64,000 nucleotides of DNA from Aradus depressus (taxonomy: Eukaryota > Arthropoda > Insecta > Hemiptera > Aradidae): the NCBI GenBank assembly GCA_963662175.1, contig OY759221.1, forward strand, positions 20,633,027 to 20,697,026, given 5' to 3'. Made by a program: the position numbers and the translations under genes. Of the stretch, positions 19,359 to 30,129 are shown in pieces; within the stretch, counting starts at the first letter, position 1, and every line of letters begins with the position of its first letter. The notes beneath the pieces are model-generated. The model was given only the letters and a program-made list of their open reading frames with translations, did no database searches and had not been told where the DNA came from.

Positions 19359-19730
19359 GCTTATTTTTCTTGTTTTTTTGTAATGAGAATACAATTGTAA
19401 ACTGGGACGAGAAATCTTGAAGAAACGGATCTGAAAAATTCAAAATGGTTGCCATCTTTTAACTCACGTCCGCAGTAAAATTTCACATGGCGCATTTTGT
19501 GTTAGGAGTCTTTTAAGAGTAGATTGACAACCTTTCTAATAAACTTATGTAAGTTATCTTTTTGACATATTTAAAATGAGCCACACCTGCCGCTTGCTAT
19601 CTCCACAGCTGAGAATCAGGGCACCTTCTCCCTCCCAATCCCCGTTTTCTCTTACGTTCCTAAAAATGGAAGAGAGGAGAGTACACAAATCACTTTCCGG
19701 TTAAATGAGACTTTTTTTTTTCACTGAAGA
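19359..19730. other. No gene seen
   Basis: Unique AT-rich sequence. Nothing supported. Confidence 0.45.
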
Positions 19731-19900
19731 AGAAAAAAAAAGTAGGTGAATCATTGGCAATGTACTTACCCAGTCAAAATAGTCTTGAATCCTGATGGGG
19801 GTTCTGGATACACTTACTGGAAAATTTATCTGGAAAACAATAAATTTCTTTGAAAATTCAACAATGAATTTCTGGCCGATTACATAACTTCCTTCCTTCT
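19731..19900 (-). repeat. R-A fragments, reverse
   Basis: 'ggtgaatcattggcaatgta', 'acaatgaatttctggccgat' and 'tacataacttcc' are R-A end pieces joined with the interior deleted. Confidence 0.6.
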
Positions 19901-19959
19901 TTTTATATTTGGGGATGTCTAATCTGATCACGCATTGAAGGGTTTCAACGCCGAAAGAC

Positions 19960-20290
19960 GTTTAAACCTTCACTGATCTAACAGAAACTCAGATCAACAA
20001 AACATTGATCTGTAAAACTGAAATAAATTTTCATGAATTGGCTCCATTAAATATATTTTGAGTCTTTAATTTAGGAAATCCGTCCTTAAATGTTATTTGG
20101 ACAAACATGTTTTTATACTTTAAGTTGATTTACGCGAAAACGGTTAGTCCTATCGAAAAATTGGTTCATATAAAAAATGTTCCATATTAAATTTCAAATC
20201 GACTGTATCTCTTTGTTTTGAGATAGAACCAAAACGACTAAAGTTGTAGCGTCCCGAAAATTTATTAGACATTTCTACAAGAAATAGTTT
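19960..20290 (+). repeat. RepC copy, diverged
   Basis: 'tttacgcgaaaacggttagt', 'cctatcgaaaaattgg' and 'attaaatttcaaatcgactg' place it in RepC. Confidence 0.6.
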
Positions 20291-20299
20291 AAAAAAATA

Positions 20300-20625
20300 A
20301 AGTAAAAACGTATGTTTCTATATAAATGTAGTCTATTTCACAAAATATATATAGTATGGGAGTACTTTCGGTATTGCTGCTACCATCTTCAGGCACGACT
20401 TAACAATACTTTAAAAAATATTGTCTATTTCACAAAATATATATATAATATGGGAGTACTATCGGTATTGCTACCATCTTCAGACAGTATTTGTTAAGTG
20501 GTGCCTGAAGATGGTAGCAATACCGATAGTACTCCCATATTATATATATATTTTGTGAAATAGACAATATTTTTTTAAAAACTTTTATTTTTATTAAGTG
20601 TTTCACAATATCTCTGCAAAAAAAG
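20300..20625. mobile_element. Family-B hammerhead elements, clustered and partly fused
   Basis: Two adjacent pieces. The first has a single left arm with an intact core (20360-20392). The second is a full palindrome (about 20418-20580) whose two arms both read GATA instead of GAAA. Outer sequences 'gtatgtttctatata' and 'acttttatttttatta' recur at 30365-30555. Confidence 0.7.
20360..20392 (-). ncRNA. Hammerhead ribozyme motif, family B
   Basis: Reverse strand: CTGAAGA, T, helix II GGTA/TACC with a seven-base GCAGCAA loop, GAAA, palindrome GTAC, U-C. Core intact. The loop is expanded relative to its neighbours' GCAA. Confidence 0.75.
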
Positions 20626-20644
20626 TTCAAGTATCAAATATTTT

Positions 20645-20880
20645 AAATGAAAACTGACATTCATTATTGCAGAGATATTGTGAAATAATTCAAATGAACT
20701 TGAATGAAATAAAACTCGTTTATTTGTGGTATTGTCTAATTTCTACCATCCTCACAAAAGTAGAGTCTTATCTCTTATACTTTTGTGAGGATGGTAGAAA
20801 TACCGAAAGTATTCCCGTGTATATATATTTTGTGAAATTAGACAATACCACAAATAAACTAGTTTTATTTCATTCAAGTT
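20645..20880. mobile_element. Family-B hammerhead element, arm-deleted
   Basis: Starts 'aaaactgacattcattattg', the reverse of the end of the 271-bp element, and finishes 'tttcattcaagttcaaatag'. The left arm lost the 'ggagtactttcggta' block, so only the right arm retains GAAA, and its palindrome is 'gtat'. Probable direct repeats tcaaatatttt/tcaaatagttt flank it. Confidence 0.65.
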
Positions 20881-20899
20881 CAAATAGTTTGAAGTTATG

Positions 20900-21585
20900 T
20901 TTAAATAGTAACGTATAACAACAAATTATAAAATATCTTCTTATTTTTTCGATAGTTTTTATTTACGATATCCAATCGCAAGTATGTTATCATATGATAT
21001 CCTATTAAGTTAATTCGCAATTTTTTTTTTTCATTTTTTCTTGGAGGATTGTATTTTATTAGATGCATACAGGATTGTATTTTGTAGGATTTTATTAAGG
21101 AAGAACATTTCTCTTTCTTAATAGTTTCCCTGACATTGAGACGTTTCAGTAAGAGATGATTTTTCCCCTCTTCCCACTCCAGCTAAGATTAAAGAATGTG
21201 TAGAAGCGAAAGGTATTCCTTGCTCATAACATTTCATAGACAACCTGCCCATCAGCCATGGAGCCCTACTGTCCATAACAATAACATCGTCTCTTTTCGT
21301 GACTTAAAACATGATCCATGACCAACACTTACATTTTTTAAAAAGATACTACACTCATTTTTTTTCCTCATTCTCTGTCACTTCTTACTGTCTAATATTT
21401 CAGCTGATATTCTAAAAAAAAAAAAAAATGTCCGTTATAGTTTGATGAGAATGTATGACAGAGTAAAATGTATTCCGTTTTATCAGCTGTCATTTTTTTT
21501 CTTATTGTATCCGATACTTATGAAACGGTCGTTCACCGTTTTAATAGTCGTTCTATTTCTAACAACTTGTTTTACTTCCTCCAGC
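20900..21585. other. No gene seen
   Basis: AT-rich unique sequence with no supported feature. Confidence 0.45.
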
Positions 21586-21800
21586 AATAAGAAGTATAGG
21601 GGAAGTTATGTAATCAGTCAGAAACTCGATGTTGAGTTTTCATCGGAATTTTATTTTTTTCAACCACCTCAAAAATTAAAAAAAAAAATTAAAAATCACA
21701 ATAAAATATTGTTTTGACACGAAATTGTGTATTCAGAATCCCATAAGAACGACATTTATTCACTTTTAGCCAAATAGGTTTTTTTTTTTTTTAATATTTC
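21586..21800 (+). repeat. R-A start fragment
   Basis: 'aataagaagtataggggaag', 'ttatgtaatcagtcag' and 'ccataagaacgacatttatt'. Truncated after the first module. Confidence 0.7.
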
Positions 21801-21888
21801 TTAAATATTTGCCATTACATTGTGCAATAGATCCTCATGTTTTTGGAAAATAATTGTTTGAGAAAATTCCATTACGCTAGTTAGTTGT

Positions 21889-22790
21889 TTAGTTGTTGTG
21901 ACTCATGCCTCGGCTTTAACAACCAGGTCATATCGCCTACTACCAGAGCGCTCTTTCGTCATTCTGGTGGACATGAGCCCAACCTACTGTGGGAGTTACA
22001 CCCATGTTTAGTTACCTAGGTAAGAGGTCTTCTGGTACCATTCCAAGATTGGAACTTGATCCCGAAATTTCGGGATTCAACTCTTTCAAATTTCGGGATT
22101 AATTAAATAACATCTAAATATGTGAGTTTAAAGGAATGATTTATGAAAAAAAATAAATAAATAAAGGCTCTTTCGGCCATCACTGGTCGGTGGAATTGTT
22201 AGCAATGATCTGTACACAAAGTTGAAGTACAATCCTCTTTTACCACTGTTTTCAAAAACACTCATTTCTTTCTTCAGATGGCTCTCCAGATCTTTCGTTC
22301 TCTTCGGTGAACTTTCGGTTATACATTTTTTTATTTCCCGTTTATATGGATTTTTCATTGTTTTTTCATCATTACCGGGTCCGTGAAGTTTTTAACTTAT
22401 TACTTTTGGTTGATTTCGAAGACGAAGGAAGAGTATACCCAGCTATTTCAACAAGCTTTCGGAGGTCTACTGAAGTCTCTCTTTACATAAAATCCCTACT
22501 TTCCTTCTTTTAATATTATAAATTATTGTTATTCCCTTAAAATACATAGATACTTTTTTTTTTAAAGATATAGATAATTAAAAAAATTAATAAAAACTTA
22601 AAATAAAATAAATACCGAAAATTCCGGGATTGAAAAATTTTAAGTTTGTAAAAAGTGAAAAATGCCGGGATTCCGGGATTGCAATCCATTGTACCATCGC
22701 TTAACATCTCATCAAAAGGTCACCTCCCAGATAAAAAAACCTACGGACCTAGTTCAGGTTTGAGCTCAGTGAGCAAGCACGCTATGACCT
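21889..22790 (-). mobile_element. SINE split by a 0.65-kb insertion
   Basis: The tail side (21889-22033) has 'ttgtgactcatgcctcggct' and 'ctaccagagcgctctttcgt'. The head side (22690-22790) resumes at 'ccatcgcttaacatctcatc'. The central domain is continuous across the gap once the insertion is removed. Confidence 0.75.
22036..22689. mobile_element. Unclassified insertion inside a SINE
   Basis: Its edges have related, CCCGGAAT-type motifs in inverse ('ttgatcccgaaatttcggga' at the left, 'gggattccgggattgcaatc' at the right) and near-repeats ggtaccat/tgtaccat that could be an 8-bp duplication. That would suggest a hAT-like element. The open frames inside (about 70 codons) lack recognisable domains. 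Confidence 0.45.
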
Positions 22791-22799
22791 ACCTTGGAT

Positions 22800-23040
22800 G
22801 GGCAAGATAAGGTAGGCATGCCATGTCTGACACAGAGAGGGAATTGGGTTTAGTTGGCCCAAGCAAATAACAGGAATATATACAAAAAAATCGTCGGTTA
22901 ATCAGTGGCCTTGAGGAATAACATATAATGTAATACATATTATGTCCCCTGTCATGAAATATTAAATTGTTTAATGGTCTTTTAGATAGTTTTTTATGTA
23001 GGTTTATTTTAATTTTTATGAAAATCTTATTTATTAAAAC
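22800..23040. other. No gene seen
   Basis: Short unique stretch. Nothing supported. Confidence 0.4.
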
Positions 23041-23044
23041 ATTC

Positions 23045-23215
23045 TAAATTATGTTATTTTCAACATTATTTTATCTGCCTGATGATGAAGCCAACCTCGA
23101 AAGCCGGCTAGCAAAAATTAATAAAATCTGTGAAAAGTCAGATTATATTTTATTTTACAACCTGTGAAATAATCACTCTCATTATATCAGCCATCTGTAT
23201 ATTAAACAACTAAAT
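23045..23215 (+). mobile_element. Family-A hammerhead element, right arm only
   Basis: CTGATGA 23079-23085, GAAA 23099-23102, palindrome GCCGGC and UA are intact, but helix II is weakened (GAAG against CCTC). It ends 'gaaataatcactctcattat' and 'atcagccatctgtat', the family-A right terminus. The left arm is missing. Confidence 0.65.
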
Positions 23216-23775
23216 TGTCTCTCCCCCTTCCAAAACCAGTCGCCTTTTTGTGCTAATATTCAACAGTTTGAGGGCGCCGGTAGCTCAGTGGTATGCGTGC
23301 TTGCCTTCTGAGCTCAAGTTCGTGGGTTTGAAAATCCGACCGTGGCCCTTAGTTTATTTTATCTGGGAGGCCGTCCTTGTACTCGTTAAAGACCACTGCC
23401 CTAGGTGAATAAAAATTTAGGATAGGCAAAATTTTCCCACAGTAGAGCGGAGCTCATGTCCACCAGAGTGAGGAAAGAGCGTTCTGGTAGTAGGCGATAT
23501 GTCCTCGTAGTTAAAGCCCGGGCATGAGTCATACAACCTAACCTAACCTATTCAATAGTTGACTTACATAGGGGCTTCTAAATCCTCATAAATTTTGTGT
23601 TGATAAATTCATTTCATCGGCAGTTTTTGGGATTTAATAGAATAAATAGTAGTATTTTAGAAGTAAAAAAGGTTGTCGGTGAATCTCCGCCAGTGTACTT
23701 CCCCAGCATGAATTAATCAACTAAGTTTTTGCTCTCCCTCTAACAACAATCGACCATTTTGGCTGGAAGTCAGTA
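23216..23775 (-). repeat. R-A copy split by a SINE
   Basis: 'cttccaaaaccagtcgcct', 'gctaatattcaaca' then, after the SINE, 'ttcaatagttgacttacata' and 'gataaattcatttcatcggc'. Another reverse R-A end (23650-23770) with 'gtacttccccagcatgaatt' follows. Confidence 0.75.
23272..23548 (+). mobile_element. SINE with internal deletion
   Basis: Head and boxes present, box B 'ggtttgaaaatccg'. The segment between 'tctgggagg' and 'ccgtcctt', and the first half of the central domain, are deleted. Tail has CCTAA units. Imperfect duplication attcaacagtt/attcaatagtt. Confidence 0.85.
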
Positions 23776-23784
23776 TGTGGTAGT

Positions 23785-23905
23785 ATGATGTTGTGGGACG
23801 AGATTTCTCATCTAGCTGTTAAAAGACAATTAGCCAGTTACTCTGTGGCAGAGATGTACCACTGATGATGATGAACAGTGGGAAGATGTCTTTCATTTCT
23901 ATGAA
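23785..23905. mobile_element. Family-D hammerhead remnant
   Basis: 'gatgttgtgggacgagattt' matches the flank of the family-D motif at 57540. 'gtaccactgatgatgatga' at 23856 keeps ACCA plus CTGATGA on the + strand. The GAAA side is lost. Confidence 0.5.
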
Positions 23906-24397
23906 AAATAGTTCAGTTAAATCGACGGGTTGGCGTGAGATTTTCTACTCGTTAAGCGCGGCCCTGTATATCAGTTATTATAAGCCATAAAATAATTAAT
24001 CGGATTTGTTGATACAGTGGTGTGATTATGAATAACAACAAATCGTACTGGGAGTATGGAGATAATCAAATTTATTTTGTTTTGCTTATGTTTGATTAGA
24101 TTAAAAGCAGAGTATATATACTATACGAGATAATATTATGTTACGATAACAAAAAACAGAGATTGATAAAATAATCTTTTTTTTAAATGTTTATTTACAA
24201 AAGTTCCTACAACATAAGGTAGCATTGATGACTCGGAAATAGTGGCGGATCTATGGGATGGAATGTAAAGAGCGTTAAATGTAGGAATCATAAAGAGGTC
24301 ACTCTCAGGTTGGATCTTAGTCTGTCATATAGGATAGCAGACCCCAGAAGGACGAAAAGTTTTCAAAACATGTTATTGACAAACATATAGGTACAGA
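23906..24397. other. No gene seen
   Basis: Unique AT-rich sequence, no supported feature. Confidence 0.4.
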
Positions 24398-24540
24398 TAA
24401 CTCACTGAGCTGAAGCCGTTCTTCGGTTGGGTCGTTAAGCGATGGTCCCGAGCCTGTACGAAGTCAGGTACTCGTTAAAGAACCCCTACCCTAGGTGATG
24501 TGTAGGAAAATTTAGGACTCCCATAGTAAAACCAGGCTAC
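24398..24540 (+). mobile_element. SINE central-domain fragment
   Basis: 'gtcgttaagcgatggtcccg', 'tcaggtactcgttaaagaac' and 'ggactcccatagta'. No head, no tail. Confidence 0.75.
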
Positions 24541-24720
24541 CAGCAAAAAATCTTATTCAATATAAAATGAGTCTTTCCATTTTTTCTACAACTTTTATAT
24601 AACGAGATTTTTGAATAAGTCATAAATATAAGAGTATAAATATAATAATCTTCCAAAAAATTCATAGCTACAATCAATCGTATCTGAGTTAGTCGCTTCA
24701 CATAGTATGGGTTTCTTAAG
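24541..24720 (+). repeat. RepC fragment
   Basis: 'ccagcaaaaaatcttattca', 'atgagtctttccattttttc' and 'tacaacttttatataacgag'. Diverged. Confidence 0.55.
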
Positions 24721-24734
24721 CTTCTCTGGGATGT

Positions 24735-24900
24735 TGATTTTTTCCTACATTTTTTTCCAGAGGTGTCTTCGTTTTTCCTTTCTTTGTCCCTAAAGGTTCA
24801 TAGTGACAAGAAGAAGGGACGTTAAAGTGTCCCGAAATATTGTCAAAAAAGAAAAAAGAAGACTCCTCTGTAAAAAAATGCCGGAAAAAATCAACATATA
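24735..24900. repeat. Fold-back element, family F, second copy
   Basis: Relative of 9762-9990: 'tccagaggtgtcttcg' and the reversed 'gaagactcctctgtaaaa' arms, with a + strand GGGAC...GTCCC hairpin then GAAA. The left arm lost the hairpin. Preceded by 'aagaaga', a core changed at two sites. Confidence 0.55.
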
Positions 24901-24964
24901 ATACTAATCACATACAGATATTAACGCGAAAATGGATAAATCGTAATCAGGGGACTTTTGATTC

Positions 24965-25270
24965 ATGAAATTTCGACGTTGACTGAGCTGTCTAGGCCGT
25001 TATTTCCAATAACTCATCAATTTAAGTCCTGGGAAGAAAACAAAATCGTAATAGTTTTAAAACAGATAAAAAATTGTTCGGGGTGACCTGAAAAGTTGAT
25101 CGATTTACGTGAACATACAGACAGACCTACCGACCTCATTTTTCCATTGGTTTTCCATTTCGAATATAGGTATTTGCATTTGTCATCTACGAATGGTTTT
25201 TCTCGTTCATCACGTAGCTTCCACAGGTATGTAGAAAGTCTCAACGTCTGAAAAGATCTTTATACGTTCT
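24965..25270 (-). repeat. RepD copy, reverse
   Basis: Inverse partner of 17566-17890, with a 74-codon frame containing FVDDKCKYLYSKWKTNGKMR. Differences between the two frames are scattered. Whether they are biased to third positions should be counted. Confidence 0.7.
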
Positions 25271-25390
25271 CCATCTTGTGGGGTGGTCAGTTTTTTTTTT
25301 TTTTTTTTTTCGCTTTAGGCCAGGCATAAGAAAAGTTCCTCTTTGAAAACTCGACCAATTTTCACACTTCCTTGGCAGAAAATCGGTGTT

Positions 25391-25591
25391 ATGCTTTGGA
25401 AAAAGTGGGTCATCCCTGTCTTCTTCATCATCAGTTTTCTTCTTGCTTCTCACGGAGCTAACCTGAAATGGAACGCAATTCATAGCCAATACTGCACGGA
25501 ATCACTGCCCAATTTTTATATCAAATCACTTCATTGGGTTGGACACCGTTTTTTTTGGGGGGGTCGGCCTCAAAGTTATTTTTCTTACTGA
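25391..25591 (+). CDS. Signal-peptide-like short ORF, doubtful
   Basis: From ATG 25391: MLWKKWVIPVFFIISFLLAS then HGANLKWNAIHSQYC. Two Lys, a hydrophobic core and a small-residue turn look like a secretion signal. No downstream domain, no clear splice donor, and the end runs into a homopolymer-rich stretch. It could be the first exon of a secreted protein but may be chance. Confidence 0.15.
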   Translation: MLWKKWVIPVFFIISFLLASHGANLKWNAIHSQYCTESLPNFYIKSLHWVGHRFFWGGRPQSYFSY

Positions 25592-25639
25592 GATGATGAG
25601 AAAGTTATGAAACGTTCTGAGACTTTATCAACCAATTTT

Positions 25640-25800
25640 TAGATAAATCCGTTGGTGAATCACTGCCAATGTCCTTCCCCAGAGAAAATCACATAGTCAC
25701 TCAGGGAAATCTGAATCCTCATACTAAACTTCGTGTCACACAGACGGTTATTAGGAATTTTGAGTACTTCTACAGAGAGGCAGACAGGATTTTTTCATAC
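25640..25800 (-). repeat. R-A fragments
   Basis: 'gttggtgaatcactgccaat', 'gtccttccccagagaaaatc' and 'gaatcctcatactaaactt' are reverse R-A end modules. Confidence 0.65.
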
Positions 25801-25844
25801 CTAGAAATTTCAGGTTATCTAACCCCTGATTCGTAAAATGATCC

Positions 25845-26040
25845 CTCGATTCGTTTCGAAAACTTGCTGTCGTGCACTGATTTTGATTAAAATTTGTTTT
25901 ATAATGTTACAATAAGAAAAGTAGCTTGAGGAATTAAACTTTCAAATTCATTGTTCTTCAATTTCTTTTATACATGAAATTGTAGGTTTGTGATAGCTAA
26001 AATAATTATATATTTTTAGATGTACACTGCTATATTATTT
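25845..26040 (+). repeat. RepE copy
   Basis: 'aaacttgctgtcgtgcactg', 'tttgttttataatgttacaa' and 'tacactgctatatta' reappear inverted at 33225-33625, 7.5 kb away. Confidence 0.8.
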
Positions 26041-26455
26041 AATTTTTTTAACTTCCCAGCATATAGGTTATTGTAATGGGGGTCCGAAAATCGAAATTAT
26101 ACTTTTCATAATATTTTTATATTTCAAGGTCATTAAAGTATTTTTACACTATTTTTGGAAAGAAGTATGTGTGTGCGTGTTCGTATGTGCGTGGTCAATT
26201 TTTCCAATATCTCGCGGATGAAAAATATAACTTTAGTGCCAATCGAAGTGTATCAATGTAAATAGGATTTGAAAGACATTTTATCAAACTCCGTCTAGCC
26301 GTTTTTTTGTTTAAGCAAAAATACTGCTAAAAAAATGGATTTTAGGAATTCTTGAAAAAGATTTATCCAATATAATTTGTTTTAGTGGCAATGTAGCATC
26401 TTTTAGAGCCAGATTGAAAAAAAGGCTATATGGCGTCTGAAAATTTTGAACGGGT
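26041..26455. other. RepC-like spacer, no gene
   Basis: Contains 'ccaatatctcgcggatgaaa' and 'ttaagcaaaaatactgct', loosely RepC-like. No coding signal. Confidence 0.35.
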
Positions 26456-26800
26456 GGGGGGGGGGGGGGGGGGGGGGAGGGGTTTGAGAGGCGCTAAGCC
26501 CTCACACACCAAAAGGATGGGATCAAAGAGGGGGCTCAACTTGAAAACCCCAATAATTGCCGAATTAATGAATTATCAACACGAAATTTAATTTGTGGAT
26601 TGAAATTCCTTGAGTAATAGTAATACACCTACTAATTTTCCACCAAATCGGTAAATGATTCAGACTGGGGAAGTACATTGCCGATCTTTCTCCGATTTTT
26701 TTTCTTTAATTTTTGCAATCGAGATCGGATAACATAAAATTCCTGTGAAAACGAAACATCGAATTTTTGATCGATTATATACAACTTGCTCTATACTTCA
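26456..26800. repeat. R-A fragments with G run
   Basis: A run of 22 G (26456-26477), then R-A text 'aaccccaataattgccgaat' on the + strand, closing 'gactggggaagtacattgcc', and a reverse start 'aaacatcgaatttttgatcg'. Confidence 0.65.
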
Positions 26801-27107
26801 CAAGACTCCTTAAGTTGATGCAGAATATTATAGAAATTCAGAGGCTGAAGAGGCGTCTGGACAATCGCCACTTCAAAGGTCTTATTATATTTCACTGATT
26901 TTTTTTAATTATTTTTTTCTTAATGAGGTTTTTCAAAAGAAGATTTTTGTAAAGAGAACCAGAACTTAACGAAGAGCTCTTCCTTGACTTTTGAAACCAC
27001 TTCAACTTCAGAAAGGTCATTCCATCGATAAGAAGAGGTTGGAAGACTGTCAGATCACCTGTTGGATTATAACATTAAGGGGGTATATATTTTCCGCAAG
27101 TGGAAAC
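26801..27107. other. No gene seen
   Basis: Nothing supported. Confidence 0.4.
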
Positions 27108-27315
27108 ATCTTGAGTACGTCGTCCTTCGGATTCTTTAAACGATGATCTTAAGACTGTGCGTTTTAAAGATCATTACTCTCTGTCTAAACCTGGATAGGC
27201 AAAATGTAGGACTCCCAAAGTAGAGTCGGGCTCATGTTCACCAGAGCGCCAAAAGAGCGCTCTGATAGTAGGCGACCTCATAGTTAAAGCCTGCCCATGA
27301 GGCACAAAAACCATG
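27108..27315 (+). mobile_element. Diverged SINE fragment
   Basis: 'agtacgtcgtccttcggatt', 'gactcccaaagtagagtcgg' and 'agagcgctctgatagtaggc'. Old copy without head or CCTAA tail. Confidence 0.7.
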
Positions 27316-27431
27316 CAAAAAATATTTCTGCCCGAAAACATCAAGATATCAGCTTGATTTTATTATAGTCATCGAAAAAAACAGTTATTACTTTCTCATA
27401 CCTATAATATAAGATAGTATTGGTAGTAAGG

Positions 27432-27707
27432 AGGGCGCCGGTAGCTCAGTGGTATGCGTGCTTGTCTTCTGAGCTCAAGGTCGTGAGTTCGAAACCCGAC
27501 CGAGGCCCTTAGTTTATTTTATCTGGGAGGTAAAATAAACTTAAGCACGCCGTTCTTTGGATGGGACGTTAAGCGATGGTCCTGAGCCTGTACGATGTCA
27601 GGTACCTACTCGTTAAAGACCCCTATCCTAGGTGAATAAAAATTTGCAAAATTTAGGACACACACAGTAGACTCGGGCTCATGTCCACCAGAGTGACGAA
27701 AGAGCGC
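27432..27707 (+). mobile_element. SINE, 3'-truncated
   Basis: Intact head, canonical box A and box B (gagttcgaaacccgacc), central domain with a 4-bp duplication 'acctact', stopping at 'gacgaaagagcgctt'. Confidence 0.9.
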
Positions 27708-27714
27708 TTCATGT

Positions 27715-28000
27715 ATCATTGAAAATGTGATTGAAAAGTTGTGGGCACTCTACCGCAAAAATTTGGAATAAAAGGAACTAGAAATTTGGAATTTAGATGT
27801 CACATGTGCTACTTAGATTTGACTATATTTTGACCGAAAATTAAGACCACATTAGTTTGGAGCCAAAGTACATTTTACAAGATACAGCTTACGTTTATGA
27901 TCTAATCAAAAATTTCCAAGTAAAGTTGTAGAAAAGACTGAAATACAATTTTTCGTATTTTAGACGTTTCCTTGATTTATCCGAGAACAGTTAGTCGTTG
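27715..28000 (+). repeat. RepC copy, diverged
   Basis: 'aagttgtagaaaagactgaa', 'acaatttttcgtattttaga' and 'tccgagaacagttagtcg'. Confidence 0.55.
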
Positions 28001-28204
28001 ATTTTCAGCCAAATTGATTAATGGGAAGAAGGAGGGGCTTAACACAAAAACCCCGATGTATGCAGTTTTTATATTTGAATCCATAACCCATAAGGACGAC
28101 AGCTTCCAATCGGCTGAAGGGAATGGGGGAGCATAAAAGAGGGAAAAAACTCAAAAACCGTAATAACTGCCTCAGTGGATTGGTTTCAGAGGGAGAGAGA
28201 AAAC
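28001..28204 (+). repeat. R-A copy, left part
   Basis: 'ttgattttcagccaaattga', 'ggacgacagcttcc' and 'ggtttcagagggagagagaa'. It continues after the family-A element at 28647 with 'gcactggggaagtatattga'. Confidence 0.7.
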
Positions 28205-28215
28205 TTATTTAATTA

Positions 28216-28635
28216 TAAGATAGTCTGACCTCTCACAGATTTTTATTGGTAATAATAGCTAGCCGGCTTTCGAGATTTCCCTCATCATCAGGCAGTCTGA
28301 TAAAAATTAAAAATTTTGAATAGAACTAAATAATATAATAAAAATAAATAAATAACAATCTAAAACATTAACAATTTAAAATATCATGGATGGGGACAGA
28401 CGAGTTATTCCTGTCCACTATCTGAGTCACAACAGAGTTGTGTTATTTATTTATTTTTATTATATTATTTAGTTCTATTCAAAATTTTTAATTTTTTATC
28501 AGACTGCCTGATTATGAGGGAAACCTCGAAAGCCGGCTAGCTATTATTACCAATAAAAATCTGTGAGAGGTCAGACTATCTTATATTTGACATCCTGTGA
28601 AATAATCACTTCTCACTACATCAACCATCTTCATA
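28216..28635. mobile_element. Family-A inverted-hammerhead element, 420 bp
   Basis: Target duplication ttatttaatta (28205-28215 and 28636-28646). The left arm is truncated at 'taagatagtctgacc'. The right end is complete with 'aaccatcttcatat'. The interior has 'tttaaaatatcatggatggg' and 'gacagacgagttattcctg', shared with 35844-36110. Arms are complementary over about 90 bp, with a second inverted stretch 'tgttatttatttatttttat'. Confidence 0.82.
28260..28291 (-). ncRNA. Hammerhead ribozyme motif, family A
   Basis: Reverse strand: CTGATGA (28291-28285), helix II GAGG/TCTC with one G-U pair and GAAA loop, GAAA (28271-28268), palindrome GCCGGC, U-A. Core intact. The opposite arm at 28508 reads CTGATTA, a core-destroying change. 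Confidence 0.78.
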
Positions 28636-28689
28636 TTATTTAATTAATTTGCACTGGGGAAGTATATTGATTCTCCGACGACATTTTTC

Positions 28690-29880
28690 TGGGTGGGATC
28701 AGTATACAGTGATTTCTCTCTTTCAAACTGTGACAACAGATATCGTGATTCCATTGAATGAATACTGGTTCTAAATGTCAGTTGAACGAACTCTCCTGTT
28801 ATCAGCTCACACTCCCCCACAGATCAGTTTCTAACATCACCGATATCAGGCCGGCAGTTGAGCCACTTCGATATCCTATCGTATCAGTTCCTTCAGATAG
28901 ATACTATCTGAATCACTGTTATTTACTTAACCTCTGCTTATCTTATCTATAATACTCCCCCCTCCCCCGTATTCACACTCTCTCCAACTTTTGCTAATAT
29001 TGACTACCTGGTAAATGTACAAAATATTTTATTTTTTAAGATAAGTCTTTTTTTCAGGACGATATTTCGAGGAGATTACACACCCCTCCCTCATGTCACA
29101 GACAGCGAAATATAGAAGAATAAAAAAACATTTTAAAATTATTTGCTTAAAATTTATTGTTCATTCAGTGAAGTGTTATAACTATGTTCGTATTTGGTCC
29201 TATTTCAAATCTAAGAATCCTAGTCAAAAAGGTTTTAGAATTTTTCTCATAAGTTGCATTTTGAACCCCTACCTGTGACCCCTTGGGTACTCTGCAGACC
29301 TGCAGATCGCGGCGTATTTCGAAAGGCTATCATTTGATTTTGGATTGATTGTGTTACGCACCTCTTCCTCCATATGGTAATCTGCCACACCCATTAAATT
29401 CCATTTTCTACTGTATGTAATAGTTTGAAAATTAAAATCCTATTTTTTTCTAGGTTATTTAGGCCATATTAAACTTTTAACTTAAAATTATTCAATTCGA
29501 GATCCTTTTGCACACGAAATTGTTCAAAAAATCGAAGCAGAAGGGCAGAATGGACGGGTTTGATATGAAATTTCGAAATGTTGTCAACAGGTTCTGAGAT
29601 ATTTAGGTCAGTCGTAGATACCTGTTCTGTTGGCTGTTTGGTCTGTCTGCTGGTTACACATGTGATAACTACCTACCTTCTTATATAACTCACAATGGTT
29701 ACTTCAGATTGGGTACTTATACTTACAAAAAACACAGCGCTTATAGAGAAACGATAGTTTGGTGTTTGTTTTGAAAGGAAAGTGCTTTGTGTGCTTAGGA
29801 AGCATTTTTTGTTACCACTTTGATGGAATAGAAAAAATGTTTTTTTTCTAAAAATAAAAAATATCATCGTTTAATCACCA
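28690..29880. other. No gene seen
   Basis: About 1.2 kb without recognised repeats. The small frames lack coding character. 29510-29650 has a phrase 'gaaatttcgaaatgttgtca' not repeated elsewhere that I could see. Confidence 0.4.
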
Positions 29881-30060
29881 TATACTTCTCCAAAATGAAT
29901 TAATCAATTAAGCTTTCGCCTCATAATAAATTTCGTGTTGATATTCATTACAGTTATTAGGGTTTTTGAATTGCACCCACGCCTTAACATTGAGTTTTGG
30001 ATTCCCTTTCGGATTTTGAAAATCTCAATCCCATCCCCTAGAATTTATGAACAAGGGTTG
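29881..30060 (-). repeat. R-A fragment
   Basis: 'tatacttctccaaaatgaat', 'taatcaattaagctttcgcc' and 'gatattcattacagttatta', reverse R-A. Confidence 0.6.
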
Positions 30061-30129
30061 ATATTTCCTCTTGATCATTGTGAGTATATATTCTGGGGCC
30101 CTGGAATTCGGGATATGTTTGAAAATGGC

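Noticed and set aside
23856..23885. Complete family-D hammerhead
   Set aside because: Only ACCA plus CTGATGA remains. The GAAA half and palindrome are missing.
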